Made by a program: the position numbers and the translations under genes
The notes under the pieces: generated by a model
Seen by the model: only the letters and a program-made list of their open reading frames with translations
Told to the model about the DNA's origin: nothing
The model's database searches: none
Shown here: positions 9,839 through 17,547 of the stretch, piece after piece
Numbering within the stretch: the stretch's first letter is position 1
How the letters are laid out: every line of letters begins with the position of its first letter
NCBI RefSeq assembly: GCF_003201355.1
Contig: NZ_QICL01000014.1
Location: forward strand, 62,001 to 126,000
Reading direction: 5' to 3'
Origin: Indolivaga alginatilytica
Lineage (GTDB): Bacteria; Bacteroidota; Bacteroidia; Bacteroidales; Dysgonomonadaceae
DNA length: 64,000 bases

Positions 9839-10147
9839 ATGGCTATATCTGATTATACAAATAGTTTGGATCCCAATGTATCTTCAGAGACAGCAACCCC
9901 ATTTAATAATGAGTTGCCATCTTCCGAAACAATGAACCAAATAGAAACAGAGACTACTGTGTCAAATACTACAGCCTATGCAGGCTATAATCCGAACGAT
10001 GATGATAATGCTCCGGAGTTAGGAGCGGTCGATTCTCCTGTAGGTGATGCATGGGCCCCTCTGATTGTATTCGTTGTACTATACGTTGCACGTATTATTC
10101 ATAAAGAAAGAAAAAAGATGAATCGCCTTTATCTAAATAAGATCTAA
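9839..10147 (+). CDS. Small protein with C-terminal membrane tail
   Basis: A 102-residue protein with no signal peptide. The first 65 residues are polar and Ser/Thr/Asn/Glu-rich. Then comes SPVGDAWAPL leading into one hydrophobic segment (IVFVVLYVARII) and a basic end HKERKKMNR. The layout of short conserved turn, membrane helix and basic cluster resembles surface-sorting tails, but I cannot assign it to a known signal family. It lies between the T9SS cargo and the next small gene, and its stop overlaps the next start by one base (TAATG), implying translational coupling. Confidence 0.65.
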   Translation: MAISDYTNSLDPNVSSETATPFNNELPSSETMNQIETETTVSNTTAYAGYNPNDDDNAPELGAVDSPVGDAWAPLIVFVVLYVARIIHKERKKMNRLYLNKI

Positions 10148-10689
10148 TGAAAAAAATAAGCGTGTTATTCCCGTTCATGTTGATTACACTATTTAGTGTT
10201 GCACAGCAACTACCCAGTGAGCTTTATTACGAGCAGGAAATAAGCCCTAAATACACACGATATGATCATGGAAATGGATATACGAATCCCAATAATCCCA
10301 ATAATGATTATAGTAATAATGAAATGTATGTTCAACGAATTGAATCATATTTCGAGGTAGAAACAGGATATATGGATAATCCTTACTGGACAGGCACTTG
10401 GTCAAGCTTTTCTTATCTTATTGAAATGTTTAATCATTTACCCAACTATAATATTTTCAAAGGTTATATGTTCTCTGATTATTTCAGCAATTTCTGGTCT
10501 AACATCAATAAGGATAAAAGTAATCAAAGCGAAAGAGATCGGTTTTATAAGGAGCTTAGAATGAGTACGACCGACCCACGGTCAGTCGGTTCTCCAGCAG
10601 AACATTCTCTAATCGTGATTTTGCTAATCTGTATGCTACATTTTATATACTATTCGAAAAGAAAAAAACAATTAAAAGGCTTTGTGTAA
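10147..10689 (+). CDS. Exported protein with C-terminal membrane tail, unknown function
   Basis: A 180-residue protein with an N-terminal signal peptide (MKKISVLFPFMLITLFSVAQ). The mature part is rich in Asn, Tyr and aromatic residues, including an Asn-Pro repeat run and several Trp/Tyr/Phe. Near residue 150, SVGSPAEHS leads into a hydrophobic helix (LIVILLICMLHFIYY) and a basic end SKRKKQLKG. That tail has the same layout as the protein encoded just before, to which it is coupled by a TAATG overlap. No family recognised. The context suggests a component or anchor for the surface structure made by this operon. Confidence 0.65.
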   Translation: MKKISVLFPFMLITLFSVAQQLPSELYYEQEISPKYTRYDHGNGYTNPNNPNNDYSNNEMYVQRIESYFEVETGYMDNPYWTGTWSSFSYLIEMFNHLPNYNIFKGYMFSDYFSNFWSNINKDKSNQSERDRFYKELRMSTTDPRSVGSPAEHSLIVILLICMLHFIYYSKRKKQLKGFV

Positions 10690-10722
10690 GTCAACAACAA
10701 ATAATTACAAGATAAAATTAAA

Positions 10723-11865
10723 ATGAAATTAAAAAACTTATTCCTTTTAGGAAGTATTGCATTAATGACAATGTCATGCGAAAAATCAGAAGATAGTGTA
10801 GAAGCCAGTCCAATGATCTCGGTAAAGTCGGCTAGTATTAGTTTGCAAATTGCAGGATCGGACGATCTTGGAACAAGATCGTCGGGAAGTCCAACTCAAG
10901 AAGAGAAGGTGCTTAAATTAGATGCGTTTGTTTTCAATGCAGATGGTTCTCTTGAAGCGTATAAACCAGCAACAAGTTCAGTTAACACAATCACTAAAGT
11001 GGATAATATCGCTGTGACTAGTGGAGCGAAAAAGATTTTTGTATTGGCAAATTATGCAGGTGATGCATCTTTGATTAAAACATTAGATGATTTGAAAAAG
11101 GTATCAGCAGATTTGAAAAATGAAAAAGACAATGGCCGTCTGATTATGTCTACAGATTTAGCAGATGTAACTATTCTTCCCGGAAAAAACTATATTGGAT
11201 ATGCATCAGGTGTTACAGATGGTACATCTCTTGCTCCTCACTCTTATTCATTAACCAGATTGGTTTCCCGTGTGAAAATAGAAGATATGCAATGGCAAAG
11301 TAGTGAATATACTTTTGAAGATCAAACTGCATTTGTGTTAAATGCTGCAAAAAACTCTTTTATTGTTTCAGCGACATCTGTGTCGGCTCCTTCTTCCTAC
11401 TACGAAGGTCTTGCCGGATCAGGTGATTTGTTTCCATCAGAAAGTACAGTTTTATCGGGAGCGGACAACTTCTTGACTACAGTTGCCGGCAATAATAATA
11501 CCTATTTTTACCTATATGAAAATCAACCGGTAAATAGTGTAATGAATTATCCGACTATTTTGGTAATACGGGCAAAAGTAAAACGAAGCAATGTATATGT
11601 AAGTAATATTCCCGGACGTGTAGATGCAAACGGATATACTTATTTTCCTGTAATTATTAATAAAGAAGGAACGTCTTCTACAGTTACAGGGGCAACAGAT
11701 GGTCACACTTATATTAAACGTAACAATACTTATAGTGTAAAAACTGTAGTGAAAGGTCTTGGTACAAGTAATCCGTTTAGTTCTGAATCTCCGTCATCAT
11801 TAAATGCTCAGGTGAATGTGGCTGCTTGGGCTCTGAATATTTCTCAGACAAATGTATTTGAATAA
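10723..11865 (+). CDS. Mfa1/FimA-type fimbrillin lipoprotein
   Basis: A 380-residue lipoprotein precursor with lipobox MTMSC (Cys19). The mature protein fits Bacteroidales type V pilus subunits: LGTRSS near residue 48 as a possible protease-maturation site, then KVLKLDAFVFNADGSLEAYK (N-terminal beta domain), IFVLANYAG, and a C-terminal half ending QVNVAAWALNISQTNVFE. In this family a lipidated precursor is exported, cleaved at an Arg, and assembled by donor-strand exchange using the N-terminal strand. No usher-like anchor or tip gene is adjacent, so whether it is a stalk, anchor or tip subunit is unclear. It is the last gene of the locus, with a terminator after it. Confidence 0.8.
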   Translation: MKLKNLFLLGSIALMTMSCEKSEDSVEASPMISVKSASISLQIAGSDDLGTRSSGSPTQEEKVLKLDAFVFNADGSLEAYKPATSSVNTITKVDNIAVTSGAKKIFVLANYAGDASLIKTLDDLKKVSADLKNEKDNGRLIMSTDLADVTILPGKNYIGYASGVTDGTSLAPHSYSLTRLVSRVKIEDMQWQSSEYTFEDQTAFVLNAAKNSFIVSATSVSAPSSYYEGLAGSGDLFPSESTVLSGADNFLTTVAGNNNTYFYLYENQPVNSVMNYPTILVIRAKVKRSNVYVSNIPGRVDANGYTYFPVIINKEGTSSTVTGATDGHTYIKRNNTYSVKTVVKGLGTSNPFSSESPSSLNAQVNVAAWALNISQTNVFE

Positions 11866-11899
11866 AGTTGTGTTTATAATAAGAGAGTGTTGAAAGATC

Positions 11900-11976
11900 G
11901 GGTTATATCCTGTCATATTATAAATAAATTATGTATTTTATAAGTTAAACAGTATTGACGACGGCAGGTATAACCT
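11900..11976 (+). other. Long-range inverted repeat in the 3' region of the fimbrillin gene
   Basis: GGTTATATCCTG (11900-11911) pairs with CAGGTATAACC (11966-11976) across a 54-base loop, just before the terminator. It could stabilise the mRNA end or be chance. Confidence 0.3.
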
Positions 11977-11990
11977 TATCGAGAAAGATT

Positions 11991-12047
11991 ATCTCCCTAC
12001 TTCGAAACTTGAAACAGCTCAAGTGAAGAAGAGGGAGATGGTTTTTT
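11991..12047 (+). terminator. Terminator after the fimbrillin gene
   Basis: ATCTCCCT with CTTC pairs with GAAG and AGGGAGAT across a loop, followed by GGTTTTTTCT. Confidence 0.75.
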
Positions 12048-12052
12048 CTATT

Positions 12053-13246
12053 TTAAAGCTGACAATATTTGAGGGCTAAATAGGTTATAGTACCTACCGA
12101 CGTTTTAAGAGCTTCCTCATCGATCAGAAAAGTAGGGGTGTGTAAACCTGTGCATTTTTTTTGATTGCCAATAACTCCATATCTGTAAAAAGTAGTAGGA
12201 TAAAGTTGGGAGAAAAATCCGAAATCTTCGGCAGTCATTCGCTTCGGTAAACCTCTAACTTTATCTTCTCCTAAATATTCTATAGCAAAAGTTTTTGCCA
12301 TCCGCGTAACTTCTTCATCGTTATACGTACAAGGGTAGCCATCATACACTTCTATGTGGCATTCACAGCCATAGGCTTTGGCTGTATGAATAGCAATATC
12401 TCGTATGATTGGTTTCAATTTGGTTCTTTCTTCTTCGTCCATACAACGAAGTGATCCTGCAAGAGTAACCATGTTGGGTATAATATTTGTTGCCCCGTTT
12501 GCAATGAACTTTCCGAAAGAGAGAACACATGGCTTGAACGGATTTGAGCGTCTGCTAACTACTTGTTGCATGGCAACAACTAATTGTGATGCAGCCAATA
12601 CGGTGTCGTTAAGGTCTTGGGGGATAGCCCCATGCCCACCATTTCCGGTTATTTGTATATGCACTTCGTCCGCCGAAGCCATAACGGTACCGGGTTCAAA
12701 CCCCACCGTTCCTACAGGATAGTCAATATAAGCATGTTGTCCAATAATAATATCGGGTTTATAAGTGTCAAATATGCCGTCTTTTAGCATAAGGCTGGCT
12801 CCTCCGGGGTGTTTCTCCTCTCCGGGTTGAAAGATAAAAAGGATTGTTCCGGCAAACTGATCCTTCATTTCGTTAATAATTTTTACCGCACCAAGTAAGC
12901 TTGCTGTGTGGGTATCGTGTCCACAAGCATGCATAACGCCTTCGCTTTTCGATTTAAAATCAATGTCATTTTCCTCTGTTATGGGCAAGGCATCCATATC
13001 TGCACGCAATGCAATTGTTTTGGATGAGGGCTTGGAGCCTTTAATGCAGGCTAAAATTCCATAACCTCCAATCTTATTCCGATATTCGACTCCCCATTCC
13101 TGTAATTGCTTCTCTATATATAATGAGGTATTCTCTTCTTCAAAAGAAAGTTCGGGGTGCTTATGCAGGTGTTTATAGTGACCTACTGTATCATTGTGAT
13201 ATTTCTTGACCTTCCCGGTAACAATTTCAACTAATTTTTCAGACAT
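12053..13246 (-). CDS. M20 family amidohydrolase (N-acyl-amino-acid deacylase-like)
   Basis: A 397-residue metallopeptidase of the M20D type, related to hippurate hydrolase, IAA-amino-acid hydrolase and N-acetyldiaminopimelate deacetylase. It removes an acyl group from an amino acid using two metal ions. Visible motifs: HKHPELSFEE near the N-terminus; the metal-site segment ALRADMDALPI; MHACGHDTHTASLLGA; QPGEEKHPGGA; and a C-terminal MTAEDFGFF. The start chosen is ATG 13246, preceded by ACAGGAATT; the frame stays open to 13321, but the extension crosses a palindrome at 13314-13338 and looks non-coding. It is divergent from the MFS transporter. The substrate cannot be told from the sequence. 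Confidence 0.88.
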   Translation of the reverse strand: MSEKLVEIVTGKVKKYHNDTVGHYKHLHKHPELSFEEENTSLYIEKQLQEWGVEYRNKIGGYGILACIKGSKPSSKTIALRADMDALPITEENDIDFKSKSEGVMHACGHDTHTASLLGAVKIINEMKDQFAGTILFIFQPGEEKHPGGASLMLKDGIFDTYKPDIIIGQHAYIDYPVGTVGFEPGTVMASADEVHIQITGNGGHGAIPQDLNDTVLAASQLVVAMQQVVSRRSNPFKPCVLSFGKFIANGATNIIPNMVTLAGSLRCMDEEERTKLKPIIRDIAIHTAKAYGCECHIEVYDGYPCTYNDEEVTRMAKTFAIEYLGEDKVRGLPKRMTAEDFGFFSQLYPTTFYRYGVIGNQKKCTGLHTPTFLIDEEALKTSVGTITYLALKYCQL

Positions 13247-13313
13247 AATTCCTGTTTTTAAGTAAAAGAAAGAATTTAAGTAGTCAATGGCAATTAATGT
13301 AATATCTCTTGGT

Positions 13314-13338
13314 ATGGGCAAGGCAGAACCTTACCCAT
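13314..13338. repeat. Palindrome in the divergent intergenic region
   Basis: ATGGG-AAGG pairs with CCTT-CCCAT across a short centre. It lies in the leader of the M20 gene and upstream of the MFS gene, so it could be an operator or a leader hairpin. Confidence 0.35.
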
Positions 13339-13472
13339 AGATTCGTTATATTACTCAAGCTCTGCGACCTTAAAAACTACGACCTTAAAATTACAAAATA
13401 TATTAGCTACTAAGTTTCATATCGACCAAAAGTATTCTAATTTTGTAACTTCAAACATCGAATCCGTTAAAT

Positions 13473-14648
13473 ATGTCACAATATGAATACGTGCTGAAAT
13501 CCACAAAGCGGCGTGCACGTTTAGCTATCCTGTCTTTTTATTTTATTCAAGGACTCGGTTTTGCCAGTTGGGCAAGCCGTATTCCGGATATCAAAACATC
13601 ACTCTCTATGAGTGAAGCAGCTCTGGGGACAGTTTTATTTGCTCCGGCTTTAGGGCAACTGGCAGCAATGCCTATATCGGGCACTTGGATTGCCAAGTAT
13701 GGCAGCATACGTATGCTGGCTATTTCGATGGTGCTTTATTGCTGTGTTCTGGTAACATTAGGACTTGCGGCTAATGCAATCATGCTTTTTATTAGTTTGT
13801 TTTTCTTCGGATTATGTTCTAACTTCTTGAATATCGGAGTTAATACACAAGGTTTACGGATGGAGGAAATTTATGGCAGACCTATAATGTCTTCTTTTCA
13901 TGGTGGATGGAGTTTTGCTTGTGCCCTAAGTTCCGTTTTTGCCCTTTCTATTGCACCGTTTAAAATCGAACCCTATATTCATTTTACTATAATTGCAGTA
14001 TTGATGCTTGGCTTAATGGCTCTCAGATTGAAAGATTTGATTCCCGATCCTCCGAAAATAGATAAGGGACAAAAGGAGACGATTTTTAAAAAGCCCGAAT
14101 TATTACTCGTCCAATTGGGGCTAATAGGATTCTTCGGGATGTGCTCGGAAGGAGCTATGTTCGATTGGAGCGGAGTTTATTTTAAAGAAGTGGTACACGC
14201 TCCCGAAATGATTACCGTTATGGGATTTACTATTGTAATGACTACAATGGCTATAGGACGATTTCTGACTGATAAATTATCTGTGAGAATCGGAAAGAAA
14301 AGAGTCTTGCAGTTGGGAGGGTTGTTGATTTTTACAGGATTGATGATTTCTGTGATATTCCCTTATCTGATTCCCGCTGCTATCGGCTTTATGATTGTCG
14401 GTTTTGGTATTTCGAGTATTGTTCCTACCATATATAGCATAGCAGGACGGAATACAAAAGGATCGCCCAGTATTGCCTTGACTATCGTTTCGAGTGTAAG
14501 TTTTTTCGGCTTTTTACTGGGGCCTCCCATTATCGGATATATAGCCGAACTCACGAATTTAAGATATTCTTATGCGGTTGTTTCCATGTTTGGTTTGAGT
14601 ATTACGCTCTTGGTAAGTTTAATCAGGTCATTGAAACATGTTAGGTAA
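13473..14648 (+). CDS. MFS transporter, YbjJ/fucose-permease-like
   Basis: A 391-residue major facilitator superfamily protein with about 12 hydrophobic segments. The start GFASWASRIPDIKTSLSMSE and the helix 2-3 region (GTWIAKYGSIRML) resemble the YbjJ branch. Such proteins are secondary transporters in the inner membrane; the substrate is not evident. A -7-like TAATTTTG lies at 13438-13445, about 28 bases before the ATG. The gene ends just before the promoter of engB. Confidence 0.8.
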   Translation: MSQYEYVLKSTKRRARLAILSFYFIQGLGFASWASRIPDIKTSLSMSEAALGTVLFAPALGQLAAMPISGTWIAKYGSIRMLAISMVLYCCVLVTLGLAANAIMLFISLFFFGLCSNFLNIGVNTQGLRMEEIYGRPIMSSFHGGWSFACALSSVFALSIAPFKIEPYIHFTIIAVLMLGLMALRLKDLIPDPPKIDKGQKETIFKKPELLLVQLGLIGFFGMCSEGAMFDWSGVYFKEVVHAPEMITVMGFTIVMTTMAIGRFLTDKLSVRIGKKRVLQLGGLLIFTGLMISVIFPYLIPAAIGFMIVGFGISSIVPTIYSIAGRNTKGSPSIALTIVSSVSFFGFLLGPPIIGYIAELTNLRYSYAVVSMFGLSITLLVSLIRSLKHVR

Positions 14649-14652
14649 AATC

Positions 14653-14683
14653 TTGTGATATAGACTCAAGTGTTGTACATTTG
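14653..14683 (+). promoter_or_regulatory. Bacteroidetes-type promoter of engB
   Basis: TTG at 14653-14655, a 20-base spacer, then TACATTTG at 14676-14683. This matches the TTTG-N19-21-TAnnTTTG consensus. The transcript would start near 14690, 16 bases before the engB ATG. Confidence 0.7.
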
Positions 14684-14705
14684 CACTATACTCAAAAAGT
14701 AAAAG

Positions 14706-15311
14706 ATGATTATAAAAGACGCTAAGTTCGTAATAAGCAATACCGATTATAAACAATGTCCCACAGATGGCAAGCCCGAATATGCATTCATTGGCCGGTC
14801 TAATGTAGGGAAATCTTCTCTTATAAATATGGTTACCAACCATAAAGGTTTGGCGATGACATCGTCAAAACCCGGTAAGACTCAGTTGATAAATCATTTT
14901 ATAATAAACGATGAATGGTATCTTGTCGATCTTCCCGGATATGGTTATGCGCAGAGAGGTAAAGAGGGTAGGGAGACCATCCGTATAATAATAGAGGATT
15001 ATATTCTTAACAGGGATGATCTTACTAATTTGTTTCTGTTGCTGGATTGCCGACATGAACCCCAGTTAATAGATATGGAGTTTATGGAGTGGCTGGGAGA
15101 AAATGAAATTCCATTTGCCATAATCTTCACTAAAATAGATAAATTGAGTAAGTCTAAAGTCAAAGAAAATCTGGCTAAGTATACCGATAAATTACAGGAA
15201 ACATGGGATGAGTTACCTCCTATATTTATCACCTCATCGGAACATCGCATTGGTGGTGATGAAATATTGGATTATATAGAGAAAATAAATAAAGAGCTTA
15301 AACATAGGTAA
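14706..15311 (+). CDS. engB: Ribosome biogenesis GTPase EngB/YsxC
   Basis: A 201-residue TRAFAC-class GTPase needed for large ribosomal subunit assembly. G1 is [10 protein letters not shown] near residue 29, the switch I Thr lies in [12 protein letters not shown]3 is DLPGYG, G4 is TKIDK, and SSE stands at G5. The length is typical. Its stop overlaps the first possible ATG of the following phosphoethanolamine transferase gene (TAATG), so the two are likely co-transcribed from the promoter just upstream. Confidence 0.96.
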   Translation: MIIKDAKFVISNTDYKQCPTDGKPEYAFIGRSNVGKSSLINMVTNHKGLAMTSSKPGKTQLINHFIINDEWYLVDLPGYGYAQRGKEGRETIRIIIEDYILNRDDLTNLFLLLDCRHEPQLIDMEFMEWLGENEIPFAIIFTKIDKLSKSKVKENLAKYTDKLQETWDELPPIFITSSEHRIGGDEILDYIEKINKELKHR

Positions 15312-16921
15312 TGTTAATGGGGTTATGGACTAAGTTTCTAGGGTATATTAAGAACTATAAATATTCATTTCTTACATTTATCCCTCTATTGGTCTTGAGT
15401 TATTTGCTCAATGGGAAGATGTTTTTTGCAGTAATAAATATTGCATCTCTGTTCTTCTTATTTAATATACTGGCTAAAACGAAGTATACATTCTTAGTAT
15501 CTTCAATTCTGGTGATTTTTATTACTTCAGACATTGTTTATTATCTATTATATTCATCGTCCATGTATGTGGGAATCTTATCCTCCATTATGGAAACTAC
15601 TCCTAAAGAATCTAAAGAGATGTTCGGAGAGTTGTATATATGGATTGTTCCTGTTCTCTTAATCGTAATCTTTCTTGTCGTTAAGATGTTGGGTGAGCTG
15701 AAGAGAAACAATCTCAAACGAATTTATGCTATAGGTGCTTTTATCGGAATTACGTTTGTGTTGATACCTGTCTATCTTTTCGTTAATTTGTCAAGAGATA
15801 AAGATGTTCAAATTCAAGCTTTGTATGCTAATAATCCGCTGTTGTGGTCGCAAACCGTTATTTCTTCTAAGTTTCCTGTTGTTTATAATGATATCGCAAT
15901 ATATGTAGCTTATTTCACAGAGAGAATCAAGATAAACAACCTGTTGTCCTCACACAAGGAAATACCGGAAGGTCTTTCGCCGGACAGTACGGCACAGGTA
16001 GTCGAAAGGATTTATCTGGTGATTGGAGAAAGCTCTTTCAGGGGGCATTATTCTTTATATGGGTATGATGTTGAAACAACCCCTTTTCTGGATAGTTTAA
16101 AAAATAATACAGATCAGCTACATTATTATAATGCCATATCGCCTGCTCCGCTAACACGTGATGCAATCCGTTTTTCTTTGTCATTCGGAACTCCGTTAGA
16201 TCAAGATGCCTTTTTTACTAAAAAAAATATAATTGAATTGGCCAAAGATCAGGGATATGAAACTGTTTGGATTTCGAATCAGGAAAGGGTCGGGTCGTTC
16301 GATAACTATACCGGAATGTTAGCTTCATCGGCTGATAAAACATTCTTTCAGACGAAGCATGAATTATATCGCAACGATTTAGATTTAATAAAAGAATTAG
16401 ATTCATACAGTAAGCCTTCAACAAAACAATTTATAATATTGCATTTGGCAGGAAGTCATATGCCGTATGAATACCGGTCGGATAGCATTGCCGAGAAAGC
16501 TATTCCGTTGCATAATACTGTTAATGTTACAAAGTACGACAGAACAATACATTACACGGATCGCGTACTCAAGGAAATATATGATTATAGTATTAAAAAT
16601 GATAAACAATCTATTATTTATTACTTCTCGGATCACGGAGAAAGTATAGGAAAAGGACATGGATTGATTAATGAGGGTATAGAGCAGTTCGAAATCCCTT
16701 TAGTGGTTATAAATAATAATACGGAAATAGCGATCGATTCAATTGTGAATCAATATATGCAGCCTCAGCTAAATGTAATAAATAATGTAAATTCAGTTTA
16801 TATTTTAGCTGAAATATTGGGTTATAAAGTTTCCCGGAATCTGATTGATGCAGGACTGAAAGAAGGACGATATATTTATCATGTAGATGGCAGAGCCTAT
16901 TTGTTTAATAAATTAAAGTAA
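15311..16921 (+). CDS. EptA-like phosphoethanolamine transferase, paralog A
   Basis: A 536-residue inner-membrane enzyme with about five N-terminal membrane helices and a periplasmic alkaline-phosphatase-fold domain. EptA-family enzymes move phosphoethanolamine from phosphatidylethanolamine to lipid A or other glycolipids. Motifs: VIGESSFRGHYSLYGYD with TTPFLDSL; SPAPLTRDAI, where Thr is the likely nucleophile; HLAGSHMPY; FSDHGESIGKGHG. It ends YHVDGRAYLFNKLK, like paralog A'. ATG 15317 is an alternative start with better spacing from AGG. The acceptor is unknown. A palindromic repeat and guaD separate it from the other three. Confidence 0.88.
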   Translation: MLMGLWTKFLGYIKNYKYSFLTFIPLLVLSYLLNGKMFFAVINIASLFFLFNILAKTKYTFLVSSILVIFITSDIVYYLLYSSSMYVGILSSIMETTPKESKEMFGELYIWIVPVLLIVIFLVVKMLGELKRNNLKRIYAIGAFIGITFVLIPVYLFVNLSRDKDVQIQALYANNPLLWSQTVISSKFPVVYNDIAIYVAYFTERIKINNLLSSHKEIPEGLSPDSTAQVVERIYLVIGESSFRGHYSLYGYDVETTPFLDSLKNNTDQLHYYNAISPAPLTRDAIRFSLSFGTPLDQDAFFTKKNIIELAKDQGYETVWISNQERVGSFDNYTGMLASSADKTFFQTKHELYRNDLDLIKELDSYSKPSTKQFIILHLAGSHMPYEYRSDSIAEKAIPLHNTVNVTKYDRTIHYTDRVLKEIYDYSIKNDKQSIIYYFSDHGESIGKGHGLINEGIEQFEIPLVVINNNTEIAIDSIVNQYMQPQLNVINNVNSVYILAEILGYKVSRNLIDAGLKEGRYIYHVDGRAYLFNKLK

Positions 16922-16927
16922 ATAAAA

Positions 16928-16940
16928 AGGTCTCAGACCT
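16928..16940. repeat. Dispersed 13-bp palindrome, copy 2
   Basis: AGGTCTCAGACCT, preceded by AAAA and followed by TTAATTAAAG, sits between the first phosphoethanolamine transferase gene and guaD. Confidence 0.55.
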
Positions 16941-16952
16941 TAATTAAAGTAT

Positions 16953-17417
16953 ATGGATACAAAATATATGCTACGAGCCATTGAATTGGCCGAAAACAGT
17001 GTGAAAAATGGAGGTGGTCCTTTTGGGGCTGTAATCGTAAAAGACGGTAAAATTGTTGCCGAAGGTTCCAATTGTGTAACTTTAGATAATGATCCTACGG
17101 CTCATGCAGAAGTAACTACTATCCGCAAGGCTTGTAAAGAGCTTAATACATTTGAGCTAAACGGATGCGAAATATATACTTCTTGCGAACCTTGCCCTAT
17201 GTGCTTATCTGCTATATATTGGGCACGTATCGATCGTATATACTACGGGTGTTGTAAAGAAGATGCGAAGAATATAGGTTTTGATGATTCATTTATCTAC
17301 GAGCAAATTGAATTAAAACCTGAATTGAGAAGTATTCCTGCATCTCAAATATTACATGACGAGGCTTTGTCTGCTTTCAGAATGTGGGAAGAGAAAGATG
17401 ATAAGATTGAATATTGA
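16953..17417 (+). CDS. guaD: Guanine deaminase, cytidine-deaminase fold
   Basis: A 154-residue zinc enzyme of the CDA superfamily, close in size and motifs to Bacillus-type guanine deaminase, which converts guanine to xanthine and ammonia. Zinc site: PTAHAEVTTIR (His and the catalytic Glu) and SCEPCPMCLSAIYW (two Cys). The tail with DDSFIYEQIELKPELRSIP and a terminal EEKDDKIEY fits the guanine deaminase group rather than tRNA deaminase TadA, which is usually more basic. It sits inside the phosphoethanolamine transferase array without an obvious functional link. Confidence 0.85.
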   Translation: MDTKYMLRAIELAENSVKNGGGPFGAVIVKDGKIVAEGSNCVTLDNDPTAHAEVTTIRKACKELNTFELNGCEIYTSCEPCPMCLSAIYWARIDRIYYGCCKEDAKNIGFDDSFIYEQIELKPELRSIPASQILHDEALSAFRMWEEKDDKIEY

Positions 17418-17547
17418 TAACGTTTCAGACCTATTTGTTGGCTTCTCCAAACGTTGTTTGTCTATTTAAATATAACTAACTATACTTGTAAGTAATGACT
17501 TTTAAGGTAAGATATTAAATTTCGGCTTTTACTTAAAATATAAAAAC

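Noticed and set aside
13247-13321. N-terminal extension of the M20 gene
   Set aside because: It crosses a palindrome, lacks homology-like text, and ATG 13246 has a better upstream site.
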